Of a DNA stretch of 64,000 nt, positions 43,801-58,800 are shown in pieces. The notes under the pieces are model-generated. The model saw only the letters and a list, made by a program, of their open reading frames with translations, was not told the DNA's origin and searched no databases. Every line of letters starts with the position of its first letter. Position 1 is the first letter of the stretch. The position numbers and the translations under genes are program-made. The stretch is from the NCBI RefSeq assembly GCF_001705235.1, contig NZ_MCGV01000001.1, forward strand, positions 992,001-1,056,000, written 5' to 3'. The DNA is from Clostridium pasteurianum. Lineage in GTDB: Bacteria > Bacillota > Clostridia > Clostridiales > Clostridiaceae.

Positions 43801-46800
43801 TTTCTACCATTATTCCTACTATATCATCTTGACATATACCTTTTTGTGCTATAACTCTTGCTAAAGAATTTGCTTTTTCATTTAACTCTTTATAAGTTAA
43901 TTTTTCATCTTTAAATACAACTGCTGTATTTTGGGGAGTCCTCTCTACCTGCTCTTCAAACAACTCAGTTATTGTTTTGTCTTTTGAATAATCTACACTG
44001 GTATCATTAAATTCTACTAATAATTTACGTTTTTCTTCTTCACTCACTATTTCTATATCTTTAAGCTTAACCTCTATATTCCTTACTGTTACTTTTACTA
44101 TATTTAAGAAATGATTAATCATTCTTTCAATAGTCTCTTCCTTGTATATACTAGTTGCATAACTTAGCTTAAAATAGATTTCCTCTTTTCCCTCAACTGC
44201 CATCATTGTCATATCAAATTTTTCTATATCGTCATTTATATCATAAGGCTTAAAGGTTAAATCTTTTATTTTCATTTTAGCTTCTTCCATATTTTGAAGT
44301 ACAAATACAATATCAAACAATGGATTTCTACTTAAGTCTCTATCTACATCTATTTTGTCCACTAATTCTTCAAACTGATAATCTTGATTTTCAAAAGCCT
44401 TTAACGCTTTACTTTTTACTGTTTTTAAGTATTGCTTAAAGCTTGCTTCACTATTTACACTACTTCTTATTGCTAACGTGTTTACAAACATACCTATTAC
44501 ATTTTCTAGATCCACATGGTTTCTTCCAGCTATTGGGCTTCCAATTATTATGTCTTCCTGTCCACTGTATTTTGATAATAGTATATTTATATTGGCCATT
44601 AGCATCATGTACATGGTACTTCCCGTTTCTTTGGCTATCTCTCTTAATCTTTCAGTGGTTTCTTTATCCAACACAAAATTTATGCTTCTGCCGTTAAATT
44701 CTTTAACCTTTGGTCTTTTATAATCTGTAGGTAAATTCAATACTGGTATCTCTCCACTAAATTCTCCTAACCAATATTCTTCCTGCTTTTTAAAGTCCTC
44801 ACTTTCTCTTTTCTTTAACTGCCATGCAGAATAATCCTTATACTGTACCTTTAATTCTCCTAAATCCTTTCCTGTATATAAATCGCTAAATTCCCTTGTT
44901 AATATGGACATTGAAACTCCATCTGATACTATATGATGCATATCAAAGAACATAACATGTCTTTTTTCTTCTAATTTTATAATTCCTGCCCTTAATAGCG
45001 GTACCTTATCTAATTCAAAAGGCCTTATGAACTTTTGGAACTTTTTCTCTACTTCTTCTTCACTTTTTACTTCTATTTGCTCAATTTCAAAATTTATTTC
45101 ATGAATTTTAGTAATTTTTTGTACTATCTTATCACCTTTAGAGTAAAAGCTTGTCCTTAATGTTTCATGTCTTTCTATTAATTTTATAAACACTTCCTGC
45201 ATTCTTTTTATATCAAAATCACCTAATATCTCTAAGGCTCCAGGCATATTGTATGCTATACTGTCCTTATCAAGCTCTTGGAGCATGTACATTCTTTTTT
45301 GTGCTGATGATGCTTCATAGTATTCCTTTTCTTCTACTTTTTCTATTGCCTCATATTCTTTTTTACTAACAGAATCTATATATTCACTAAGAACTTTTAT
45401 ATTTCTCTTACTAAATATCTCCCTTAGTGGTACTTCTACATTTAACACCTTGTAAATTCTTCCTACTAGTGTTGTTGCCTTTAGGGAATGTCCTCCTAAT
45501 TCAAAAAAGTCATCATTTATTCCTATATCCTGTACTCCCAATACGTCTTCCCATATTTGTACAAGTTTTTGTTCTATTTCATTTCTTGGAGCCTCATATT
45601 CTGCTCCTGTATCAATTTTACCTTGTGGCTCTGGTAGTGCTTTTCTATTTATTTTTCCGTTTAATGTTAATGGCATACTTTCTAGTTTTATAAAATATAA
45701 TGGCACCATGTAGTCTGGCATAGATTTTTTTAATTCTTCTCTAAACTCTCCTACACTGTACTCTTTTTCTCCAACATAATATGCACATAGATATTTATTT
45801 ACTGCCCCGTCTCTTGCTAAAACTATTGTTTCTTTTATTCCTTCTAGTTTTAATATATTACTTTCTATTTCTCCAAGCTCTATTCTAAAACCACGTATCT
45901 TAACTTGATGGTCTATTCTTCCTAAATACTCTATGTTCCCATCTGGAAGCCATCTTGCTAGATCTCCTGTTCTGTACATTTTTTCTCCCGGCTCATATGG
46001 ATTCTGTGCAAATTTTTCATTAGTTAACTTTTCGTTATTTAAGTATCCTCTAGCTACTCCGCAGCCACTTATACACAACTCCCCTGCTACTCCTATTGGG
46101 AGCATTTTATTATTCTTGTCAACTATATATATTTTTGTATTATCAATAGGTTTTCCTATTGGTATCTTTTCTTCTTTTTCCCTACATTCGTAGTAGGTTA
46201 CATCTACTGAAGCTTCTGTTGGTCCGTATAAATTTATTAGCCTTGTGTTATTTACTCTTCCTATTTCTTCGTTAAATATGTTGGCTTGTTCTACTTTTAA
46301 CGCTTCTCCACTTGTAAATACCTTCTCTAGGCTTTCTATATCTTCCACTTTATCTTCTGATATTACATAGTCCATAAAAACATTCAGCATTGATGGAACA
46401 AAGTGAAGAACTGTAATCTTTCCTTCTTTTATACTCTTTGTTATTTCTCTTGGATCTTTTTCTCCTCCTGGCACCAGTATCCTAACCTGAGCTCCAACAA
46501 ATGACCACCACAATATTTCCCATACTGATACATCAAATGTATATGTTGTCTTTTGTAATATTACATCTTTGCTGCTTATGTTATATTTTTTCTGCATCCA
46601 ATTAATTCTATTTACTATTCCTTTATGCTCTATCATAACTCCCTTAGGCTTTCCAGTTGTTCCTGATGTATATATTACATATGCTAAATTTTCCGCACTA
46701 GCTGTTTTACCTAAGTTAGCATTACTTTCTTTGTATAATTCTTCATCATTTAAGCTGCATACTTCTACGTTATTTTTATTTATTCTGTCTTTAAACTTGT

Positions 46801-49800
46801 TTTCTACTAATACTAGCTTTGTTTCACTGTTTTCTAGCATATATTCTATTCTGTCATCTGGATATTCTGGGTCTATTGGCATATATGCTCCCCCTGCTTT
46901 TAATATACCCATTATTCCTACTATCATTTCTAAGGAACGCTTCACCATTATTCCTACTATTGAGTCCGCTCCTACGCCTTTTTTCGTTAGTGTTCTTCCT
47001 AATAAATTAGCTCTTTCATTTAGCTCTTTGTAAGTTAGACTCTGTTTTTCATATACTACTGCAATGTTGTCTGGAGTCTTTTCCACCTGCATTTCGAAGA
47101 GTTCACTTACTACCTTACCTTCTGGATATTCTCCTTCCGTATTATTGAACTTTTCTAGTATACTGCGTTCTTCTTCGCTTAGTATTTCTATATCCTTAAT
47201 CTTAATTTCTTCGTCTTTTATAATCTGGCTTACTAAATTTTCAAAATGATCTTTAATTTTTAATACATTATCCTTTGAATATACTGATTCATTAAAATTA
47301 AATTTAATTGAAATAGTATCCTGATATATCACTAATAAATTAAAATTGTAATTAGTCTGTTCTTGTGCCTCAACATTGACTATTTTCAAATCATTTTTGT
47401 CTAATATTTCATTATTGATGCCATCGCTATCAACTGGATAATTTTCAAATACCATTATATTATTTACTAGCTTCTCTTTGACGTCACTTAACCCTTGTAT
47501 ATCTGCTAGAGGATAAAAATCCCATTGGCTGCTTTCTGCAAATGACTTATTTATATTACTTAAAAGCTCCTTAAAGGTCATATTATTTTCTGTTTTAACT
47601 CTTAAAGGCACAGTATTTATAAATAGTCCTAACATACTTTCTATACCTTTAACCTCTGCATTTCTTCCTGATACAACATATCCAAATACAGAATCATTAC
47701 TATTGTTATATTTTTGGATAAGTAGTGCCCATACACTTTGCATTATTGTATTAATTGTAACTTTATTTTCTCTAGCTATTACTTCTAGTTTCTTTGTCAT
47801 ATCTCTTTTTATTTCAAAAGCAACTTCACTCTTTTTATATTCTTTACTATTTTCTTTATTTTCAAATGGTACTATTGCCGCTTCATCATAATCTGCTAAA
47901 TAATTTGTCCAATAATATTTTGCTGCTTCCCTATCTTTATTATTAAGCCATTCTATATACTCTGAGTATGGTACTGCTTCTTCTAATTTTGCTTTATATC
48001 CAAACTTTAATTCGTTATATATCTTAAATAATTCAAGCATTATTATATTAAGGCACCAGCCATCCATTATAATATGATGATTATTAAGTATTAGATTATA
48101 TACATCCTCTTCTGTTTTAATTATTGTCAATTTTATAAGAACATCTTTGTTTAAATCAAAGCCCTGCTTTTTATCATTCTTTACTGCTTTATCTATATAG
48201 TCTTCTTTATCAAATTTTTCATGACTTATATCTACATATCTGACATTTGCTTTTCTTTTATAAAATACAATTTGCATATCCCTATTAAAGTTTTCATAAT
48301 CAAAAACAGTTCTTAAAATATCATGTCTCTCTACCAATCTATTAAAACTTTCATTTAATAAACTAATATCTAATTGTCCTTTTATTTTTATTACTAATTC
48401 TTCATTGTAAGCTTCTGACTTATTATCAGCTAGAGCATGATATAACATTCCCTCTTGCATTGGCGTTAATGAGTATATATTTTTGATATTATCTATATCT
48501 TTTAAATACGGTTTTAATTGCTGTAAGGTTATATTTTCCTTTGTTACATCTGCTGCTGTTTTCTCCGATTTATCCTTATTCATACAATGCTCAATAATTG
48601 TTATAAGGTTATTTCTATATTCCTGAATTAATTTCTTTATTGTTTCATCTTTATATTCCTTATCATTGTACCTTATATCTATATTTAACTTTTTATCTAT
48701 GAGTATTCCTGAAAAATCTAATGAGTATAATCCCTTATTATTTAAACCTATTGAATTTCCACTGCTTAAAGGCGACATATTAAAGATATCATTATTTATA
48801 TCTTCATCAAACTGTCCAAGATAATTAAAGCTTATTTCTGGTTTTAACCTAAATTCCATCTTATCCTTAGATAGATATTTGATTATGCCATAGCCAATTC
48901 CCTTATCAGGTACTCTCCTTAAAGAATCCTTTATATTCTTTATTGTAGCTTCTAAATCATTGCTATTACTATTCAATACTACTGGATACTGCGAAGTAAA
49001 CCAGCCTACTGTTCTCGTTATATCCACATTTTTTATAATTTCTTCTCTACCATGGCCCTCCAAATTAACTAGAGTATTTTCACTTCCTGTCCATTTACTT
49101 ATTGCTAATCCTAGAGCTGTTAAAAGTATGTCATTAATTTCTGTATTATAAGCCTTGTTTACATTCTTTAATAGAGTTTCTGTTTGCTGCTCTGTAAGAT
49201 TAAATCCTATACTTCTTAAATCTGCCATTTTGGTTACAGCTACTTCTCTATCTTTAGGAAGTTTCCTTATGTCACATTTATCTATACCCTTCCAATATTC
49301 TAATTGTTTTCTTATCCTGTAGCTGTCAGCATATTCCTTCTGCTCTACTGCCCACTCTTTAAAGGATGTTGTTTTATCTTGAAGTATTATGTCTTCTCCG
49401 TTTTTAGTCATTTCATATGCCTTTGATAAATCTTCAAATAATATTCTCCATGAAACTCCGTCTATAACTAAATGGTGTATTGCTATTAGTAAATGATCTC
49501 CTTTATGGGTTTTAAATAGACCTAATTTAACAAGAGGCCCCTCCTCTAAATCAATACTATCTTGAATTTGGTTACACTTTTCTGTTATTTCTTCTTCATT
49601 TAAACCTTCATATACATTTAAGTCGTATAACTTTTCACCTGTCCCTCTATTAATTTGATGTATTTCACCATTTTCATTTTTATACACCATTCTTAAAGCA
49701 TCGTGGTGAATTATTATGGCTTTAAACACCTTTTCTAATATTTCTTTTTCAAATCCATTTTTACTAAATAGCATTACTGCTTGATCCCAATGCTGCTTTT

Positions 49801-52800
49801 CCTCAAAATTCCTTTCAAAGAATCGTTTTTGTATAGGCGTTAATTCTACTTCTCCAACCACCTCATCTTGGCTTATTGTTACAGCATTTTTCTTTACCCA
49901 CTTACTTAAAGCTTTTATATTTGAATTGTTGAATACATCCTTAACCTCAAAATAATATCCTTTTGCTTTAGCTCTTGATATTACTTGTATTGATTTTATA
50001 GAGTCTCCACCTAAATTAAAGAAATCATCATTTATTCCTATTTCATCGATATCTAATACGTCCTGCCATATTTCTACTAATTGTTTTTCTACTTCATTTC
50101 TTGGTGCTTCATATTCTGCCCCTGTATTAATTTTCCCCTGTGGCTCTGGCAATGCCTTTCTGTCTACTTTTCCGTTTGGTGTTAATGGAATACTTTTTAG
50201 TTTTATAAAATATGATGGGAGCATATAGTCTGGTATGGATTTCTTAAGTTCTTCTCTTAATTGTCCTACACTATATTCTTTTTCACCTATGTAATATGCA
50301 CATAGATAATTGTTCCCTGCTTTTTCTCTTGCTAAAACTACTACCTCTTTTATTCCTTCTATTTTTAATAAATTACTTTCTATTTCCCCAAGTTCTATTC
50401 TGAAACCACGTATTTTAACCTGATGGTCCATTCTTCCTAAATACTCTATATTCCCATCTGAAAGCCATCTTGCTAGATCCCCTGTTCTATACATCTTTTG
50501 CCCTGGTTCATACGGATTTGCCACAAACTTTTCTTCAGTCAATTCTTTATTGTTTAAATATCCTCTTGCAAGTCCATCCCCACCTATACATAGTTCTCCT
50601 ACTACTCCTATTGGGACTAACTTAGTATTTTTATCAACTATATACATTTTGGCGTTATCAATAGGTTTTCCTATAGGTATATTATCAAATATATCTTTCA
50701 ATGAATATTTAGTTGAATATACAGTAGCTTCTGTTGGACCATATAGATTTTCTATCCTTGTACTCTTAATTAAACTTTTAAAAACTTTATTATTTTCAAT
50801 TCTTAGTGTTTCTCCAGCTGTTAAAATATACTTTAGGCTTTCTATATTTCTTATATTATTATCCAGTTCATTTAAAAACAAATTAAACATACTTGAAGTA
50901 AAATTAATATGACTTATAGAGTTATCTATTATGGATTTTAATATATATTTAGCATCCTTTTCATATCCATTATTAAGCACTATTAATTTTCCTCCACCTA
51001 TAAACCAGCCAAATATCTCACTTACAGAAACATCGAATACATAATTTGTTTTTTGTAAGTATGCTCCTTCTTTATCCATAGGATAATTTTTCTGTAAGAA
51101 CATTAATGTATTTATTACACTGCTGTGATTTATCATAACTCCCTTAGGTTTTCCAGTTGTTCCTGATGTATATATTACATATGCTAAATTTTTTGCACTG
51201 GCAGTCTTACCTAGGTTAGCACAATCCTCTTTATACAACTCTTCACCTTTCAAATCACATACGTCTATTTCTTCATTTTTTATCTTTTCTTTAAACTTAT
51301 TTTCAGTTAATACTATCTCTGTTTTACTATTCTCCAGCATGTATTCTATTCTATCATCTGGATATTCTGGGTCTATTGGCATGTATGCTCCCCCTGCTTT
51401 TAATATACCCATTATTCCCACTATCATTTCTAAGGAACGCTTCACCATTATTCCTACTATACTTTCTGCTCCTATACCTTTTTTCTTTAATACTCTTGCC
51501 AAAGAATTAGCTTTTTCATTAAGCTCTTTATAAGTTAACTTTTTATCTTCGCATACAACAGCAATATTATCTGGAATCTTCTCTACCTCTTCTTCAAATA
51601 ATTCATTTATTGTTTTCTCTCTTGGATAAGCTGCCTTTGTATCATTAAATTCTATAAGTAATTTATGCTTTTCTTCTTCATCTATTAATTCTATGTCTTT
51701 AATCTTAATTTCCGCATTCTGTCCTATTTCTTCTATTATGTTTAATAGATGCTTTTTCATTCTTTCAATAGTTCCATGTTTATAAAGGCTAGTTGCATAG
51801 CTTAAATTAAAGTAGATCTCTTCTTCTCTTTCCTCTGCTGTTATTGTTATATCAAACTTTTCTACGTTGTCATTTGTATTATATGTCCTAAAGATTAAGT
51901 CATTTATTTCTACCTTGGCCTCTTCCATATTCTGAAGTACAAACATAACATCAAATAATGGATTTCTTCCTAAATCCCTATCTATATCTATTTTGTCTAC
52001 AATTTCTTCAAACTGATAATCTTGATTTTCATAGGCTTTTGTTGCTTTGTTTCTTACAGTTTTTAAATAATCTCTAAAACTCAACTCATCATTTAACGTA
52101 CTTCTTATTGCCAAAGTATTTACGAACATACCTATTAAGTTTTCTAGGTCTGCGTGATTTCTACCAGCTATTGGACTTCCAACTACTATATCTTCTTGTC
52201 CGCTATATTTTGATAATAGTATGTTTATATTTGCTAATAGTACCATGTACATAGTACTTCCAGTTTCTTTAGCTATCTTTCTTAATTTTTCAGTTGTTTC
52301 CTTATCTAAAACAAAATTTATACTTCTGCCCCTAAAGTCTTTGACCCTCGGTCTTTTATAATCTGTAGGTAAGTTTAATACTGGTACTTCGTCACTAAAT
52401 TCTTTTAACCAATATTGTTCCTGTTTTTTAAATTCTTTACTTTCTATCTTCTTTAACTGCCATGCAGAATAATCCTTATATTGTACTTTTAATTCTCCTA
52501 AGTCTTTTCCGCTATATAACTTACTAAATTCTTTTGTTAATATGGACATTGAAACTCCGTCTGATGCTATATGATGCATGTCAAAGAACATAATATGTCT
52601 TTCTTTTTCTAATTTTATAATTGCTACCCTTAATAATGGTGCTTTTTCTAAGTCAAACGGTCTTATAAATTCTTCAAACTTTTCTTTCACTTCTTCTTCA
52701 TTTTTTATTTCTATTTTCTCTATTTCAAATTGTATTTCATTAGCTTTATTAATTCTTTGCACTATCTTATCATCTTTAGTATAAAAGCTTGTCCTTAATG

Positions 52801-55800
52801 TTTCATGTCTTTCTATTAGGCTTATAAAAACATTCTTTATTTTTTCTATTTCAATTTGACCTAATATCTCTAAAGCTCTTGGCATATTGTACGCTGTACT
52901 GTCCTTATCAAACTCTTGAAGCATATACATTCTTTTTTGAGCTGATGAAACTTCATAATACTGTTTTTCATCTACTTTTTCTATTGCTTCATATTGCTTG
53001 CTGCTAATAGTTGCTATATATTTGCTGAGTCCCTTTATGTTTCCGTTACTGAAGATTTCCTTTAGTGGCACTTCTACATTTAATACCTTGGAAATCCTCC
53101 CTGTTAAAGTCGTTGCATTTAACGAATGTCCCCCTAATTCAAAGAAGTTATCATTTATTCCTATATTAGTTAAGCCTAATACGTCCTGCCATATCTCTAC
53201 TAACTTCTCTTCTAACTCATTTCTTGGTGCTTCGTACTCTGCTCCTGTGTTGATTTTTCCCTGTGGTTCTGGTAATACTCTTCTATCCACTTTACCATTT
53301 GGTGTTAATGGCATGCTTTCTAGTTTTATAAAGTATGCTGGAACCATGTAATCTGGTAGAGATTTTTTTAGCTCTTCTCTTAATTCACCTACGGTGTATT
53401 CTTCTTCTCCTACATAGTACGCACATAGGTACTTACTTCCTACTTCCCCTTTTGCTAAAACTACTGTTTCCTTTATTCCTTCTATTTTTGATAATCTATT
53501 TTCGATTTCTCCAAGCTCTATCCTAAAGCCTCTTATTTTAACCTGATGATCTATTCTCCCTAGATACTCCATATTCCCATCAGGCAATACTCTAACTAAA
53601 TCTCCTGATCTATATATTTTCTCTTTTGGGTTGTATGGATTCTTAACAAATCTTTCTGCTGTTAGCTTTTCGTTATTTAAATATCCTCTCGCTACACCAT
53701 CTCCTCCAACACATAATTCTCCTGCAATGCCTATTGGCTGAATTTTTAAATCTTCATTCATTACATATGTCGTTAGCGTTGGAATCGGCTTTCCTATATT
53801 GCTTACTCCCTTTTCTATATCTTCACTTGTTATTTCTTTAAAGGTTACGTGAACTGTTGTCTCCGTTATTCCATACATATTGATAATTTTTGTTTCTTGA
53901 TATTTTTGTTTCCATTTACTTAGCTTTTGAGGATTTAAAGCTTCTCCTCCAAATATAATATATCTTAAATTTAACTTTCTCCCGTCACTGTTTGCTTCTA
54001 CATTCATTAAATTATAAAATGCTGATGGTGTTTGATTTAATACTGTTACCTTTTCTTTTTTCAGTAGATCTAAATATTTCTCAGAATCTTTAGCTACTAT
54101 CTTAGGCACTACTATTAGCCTTCCACCGTAAAGTAAAGCTCCATACATTTCCCATACTGAAAAATCAAAGCAGTATGAATGGAACATTGTCCATATATCT
54201 TTGTTACTAAAATCAAATGGCATTTTATCATTAAACATAAGTCTAACCACATTGTTATGCTCTATCATAACACCCTTAGGTTTTCCCGTTGTTCCTGATG
54301 TGTATATTATATACGCTAAGCTATTTGAATCTGCCGTTTTACCTAGATTAGTACTTCTGTACTTATAAAACTCTTCATTATTTATGTCACATATTTTTAT
54401 ATCTTTATTTTTTATTTTATTTTTAAATTTATCCTGAGTTAATACTATTGTTGCTTTACTATTTTCAAGGGTATATTCTATTCTGTCCTCTGGATAGTCG
54501 GGGTCTATTGGCATATATGCTCCTCCTGCCTTCAAAATACCCATTATTCCTACTATCATGTTGACAGATCTCTCTACAAGCATTCCTACTATTACATCTT
54601 TACCTACTCCCTTTTCTCTTAAGGCCCTTGCTAAAGAGTTCGCCCTTTCATTTAGCTCTTTATAGCTCATCTTTTTATCTTCATATACAACTGCAATATC
54701 ATCCGGTGTCTTTTCTGCATGCTTCTCAAATAATTCATTTATCGTTTTATTCCTTGGATAATCTGCCTTTGTATCATTAAATTCTACTAATAATCTGTGC
54801 TTTTCTTCTTCATTTATTATTTCTATATCTTTAACTAGCACTTCTTCATTTTCTATAATTTGCTTTACTAAATTTTCAAAATGCTCTTTGATTTTTATTA
54901 CATTATTCTCTGAATATAACGATTCATTAAAATTAAATTTTATTGAAATATTATCTTGATAAGATACTATCACGTTAAAATTATAATTAGTTTGTTCTTC
55001 CGATTTGAAACCAATTATTTGTAAATCATTCTTAGCTAAAATTTCATTATTTATACCTTCACTATCAACCGGATAATTTTCAAATATCATTATATTGTTT
55101 ATCAATTTTTTGCCAATTTGACTTAGTGCTTGTGTATTTGCTAAAGAATAGAAGTCGTATTTGCTACTTTCTATAAATGATTTATTTACATTAGCTAACA
55201 GTTCCTTAAAAGTCATATCTTCCTTTGTTTTAACTCTTAAAGGCACAGTATTTATAAATAGACCAAGCATATTTTCTATACCTTTAACTTCAGGATTTCT
55301 TCCCGATACTACATATCCAAATACAGAATCACTGCTGTTATTATACTTTTGAAGCAATAACGACCATATACTCTGCAATATTGTATTAATTGTAACCTTA
55401 TTATTTCTAGCTATTGTTTGAAGCTTTTTCGTTACATCTTCTTCTATTACAAAATCAACTTGGGCATCCTTATATTCCCCTTTAACTTTATTATTTTGAA
55501 ATGGTAATAGTGTTGCTTCATTATAATCTAAAAGATAGTTTTTCCAATATTCTTTTGCTGCTTTCTCATCTCTATTATTAAGCCATTCTATATACTCTGA
55601 ATATGGCACTACATCTTTAAGAGCTGCTTTATAGCCGTATTTTAGCTCATTATATACCTTAAATAATTCCATCATTATTATATTTAAACACCAACCGTCC
55701 ATTATAATATGATGATTGTTAAGTATTAAGCTATATGAGTTTCTTTCAATTTTAACTATTATTAATTTTATAAGCGCATCTTTACTTAAGTTAAAACCCT

Positions 55801-58800
55801 TTTTTCTATTCTCACTCATTATGTTTTTAATATAAAGCTCTTTATCAAATTTTTCTTTGCTTACATCCTTATATTCAACATAACTTGTTCTCTCTCTAAA
55901 TACAATTTGCATATTCTTATTAAAATTTTCGTAGTCAAAAGTGGTTCTTAATACATCATGCCTTTGTACTAACCTATTGAAACTCTGCTTTAATAAATCT
56001 ATATCTAAGTGTCCCTTTATTTTTATTGCTAATTGTTCATTATATAATTCCGGCTTATCGTCAGCAAGTGTATGATATAGCATTCCTTCTTGCATTGGTG
56101 TCAAAGGATATATATTTTTGATGTTGTCTATATCTTTTAAATATGGTTTTAATTGCTGTAAGTTTATATTCTCCTTTGTTACATCTGCTGCTGTTTTTTC
56201 CGTTTTATCCTTACCCATACAATGTTTAATAATTTTCGTAAGATTATCTTTATAATCATTAATTAATGCTTTAATTGTCTCATCATTATACTCCTCAGTG
56301 TTATACTTTAACTTTAAATTCATATTTTTATCTATAAGTATTGCTGAAAATTCTAATAAATATAAGCTTTTATTTTTTAAACCAATTGAATTTCCACTAC
56401 TTAACGATGATACCTTAAAAATATTATTATTTATATCTTCATCAAATTGTCCCAAATAGTTAAAGCATATTTCTGGTTTCAACTTATCATTAATTTGATT
56501 ATTAGAAAGATATTTAATTATGCCATATTCAATTCCTTTATCAGGTACTCTCCTTAAAGAATCCTTTATATTCTTTATTATAGTTTCTAAATCATCGCTA
56601 TTACTATTCAATACTACTGGATATTGCGAAGTAAACCAGCCTACTGTTCTGGTTATATCCACATTTTTTATAATTTCTTCTCTACCATGAGATTCCAAAT
56701 TTACTAATATATTTCCCTCGCCTGTCCATTTACTTATTGTTAATGCCAAAGCTGTTAATAGCAAATCCTCTATTTCTGTGTTATATGCCTTATTTACATG
56801 TTTTAATAATTTCTCCGTTTCCTCTTTTGTAAGGTTAAATCCTACACTTCTTAAATCTTTAATCCTAGATACAGCTGCCTCTTTGTCCTTTGGAAGTTTC
56901 CTTATCTCATATTTGTCTATGCCATTCCAATATTCTAATTGTTTTCTTATACTGTAGCTGTCAGCATATTTCTTCTGCTCTACTGCCCACTCTTTAAATG
57001 ATGTTGTTTTATCTTGAAGTATTATATCTTCTCCGTTTTTGGTCATTTCATATGCCCTTGATAAATCTTCAAATAATATTCTCCATGAAACCCCATCTAT
57101 AACTAAATGGTGTATTGCTACTAGTAAATGGTCTCCTTCATAGGTTTTAAATAAGCCTAATTTCACAAGAGGTCCATCATGCAGATTAATACCACCTTGA
57201 ATTTCATCACACTTTTCTGTTATTTCTTTCTCATTTAAACCTTCATATACATTTAAATCGTATAACTTTTCACTTGTCCCTCTATTAATTTGATGTACTT
57301 CACCATTTTCTTTCTTATACACCATTCTCAATGCATCGTGGTGAATAATTATAGCTTCAAATGCTTTTTCTAATGCTTCCTTTTCAAACCCATCTTTACT
57401 AAACAGCATTACTGATTGATTCAAATGATGTTCTTCTTCAAAATTCATTTCAAAAAACCATTTTTGTATAGGAGTTAATTCTACTTCTCCAACTACTTCA
57501 TCTTGGCTTATTGTTACAGCATTTTTCTTTACGCACTTACTTAAAGCTTTTATATTTGAATTGTTGAATACATCCTTAACCTCAAAATAATATCCTTTTG
57601 CTTTAGCTCTTGATATTACCTGTATTGATTTTATGGAATCTCCACCTAAACTGAAAAAGTCATCATTTATTCCTATATCCTGTACTCCCAATACGTCTTC
57701 CCATATTTGTACAAGTTTTTGTTCTATTTCATTTCTTGGAGCCTCATATTCTGCTCCTGTATCAATTTTACCTTGTGGCTCTGGTAGTGCTTTTCTATTT
57801 ATTTTTCCGTTTAATGTTAATGGCATACTTTCTAGTTTTATAAAGTATGATGGCACCATGTAGTCTGGCATAGATTTTTTTAATTCTTCTCTAAACTCTC
57901 CTACACTGTACTCTTTTTCTCCAACATAATATGCACATAGATATTTATTTACTGCCCCGTCTCTTGCTAAAACTATTGTTTCTTTTATTCCTTCTAGTTT
58001 TAATATATTACTTTCTATTTCTCCAAGCTCTATTCTAAAACCACGTATCTTAACTTGATGGTCTATTCTTCCTAAATACTCTATGTTCCCATCTGGAAGC
58101 CATCTTGCTAGATCTCCTGTTCTGTACATTTTTTCTCCCGGCTCATATGGATTCTGTGCAAATTTTTCATTAGTTAACTTTTCGTTATTTAAGTATCCTC
58201 TAGCTACTCCGCAGCCACTTATACACAACTCTCCTGCTACTCCTATTGGGAGCATTTTATTATTCTTATCAACTATATATATTTTTGTATTATCAATAGG
58301 TTTTCCTATTGGTATCATCTCTTCTTTTTCCCTACATTCGTAGTAGGTTACATCTACTGAAGCTTCTGTTGGTCCGTATAAATTTATTAGCCTTGTGTTA
58401 TTTACTCTTCCTATTTCTTCGTTAAATATGTTGGCTTGTTCTACTTTTAACGCTTCTCCACTTGTAAATACCTTCTCTAGGCTTTCTATATCTTCCACTT
58501 TATCTTCTGATATTACATAGTCCATAAAAACATTCAGCATTGATGGAACAAAGTGAAGAACTGTAATCTTTCCTTCTTTTATACTCTTTGTTATTTCTCT
58601 TGGATCTTTTTCTCCTCCTGGCACCAGCATCCTAACCTGAGCTCCAACAAATGACCACCACAATATTTCCCATACTGATACATCAAATGTATATGTTGTC
58701 TTTTGTAATATTACATCTTTGCTGCTTATGTTATATTTTTTCTGCATCCAATTAATTCTATTTACTATTCCTTTATGCTCTATCATAACTCCCTTAGGCT

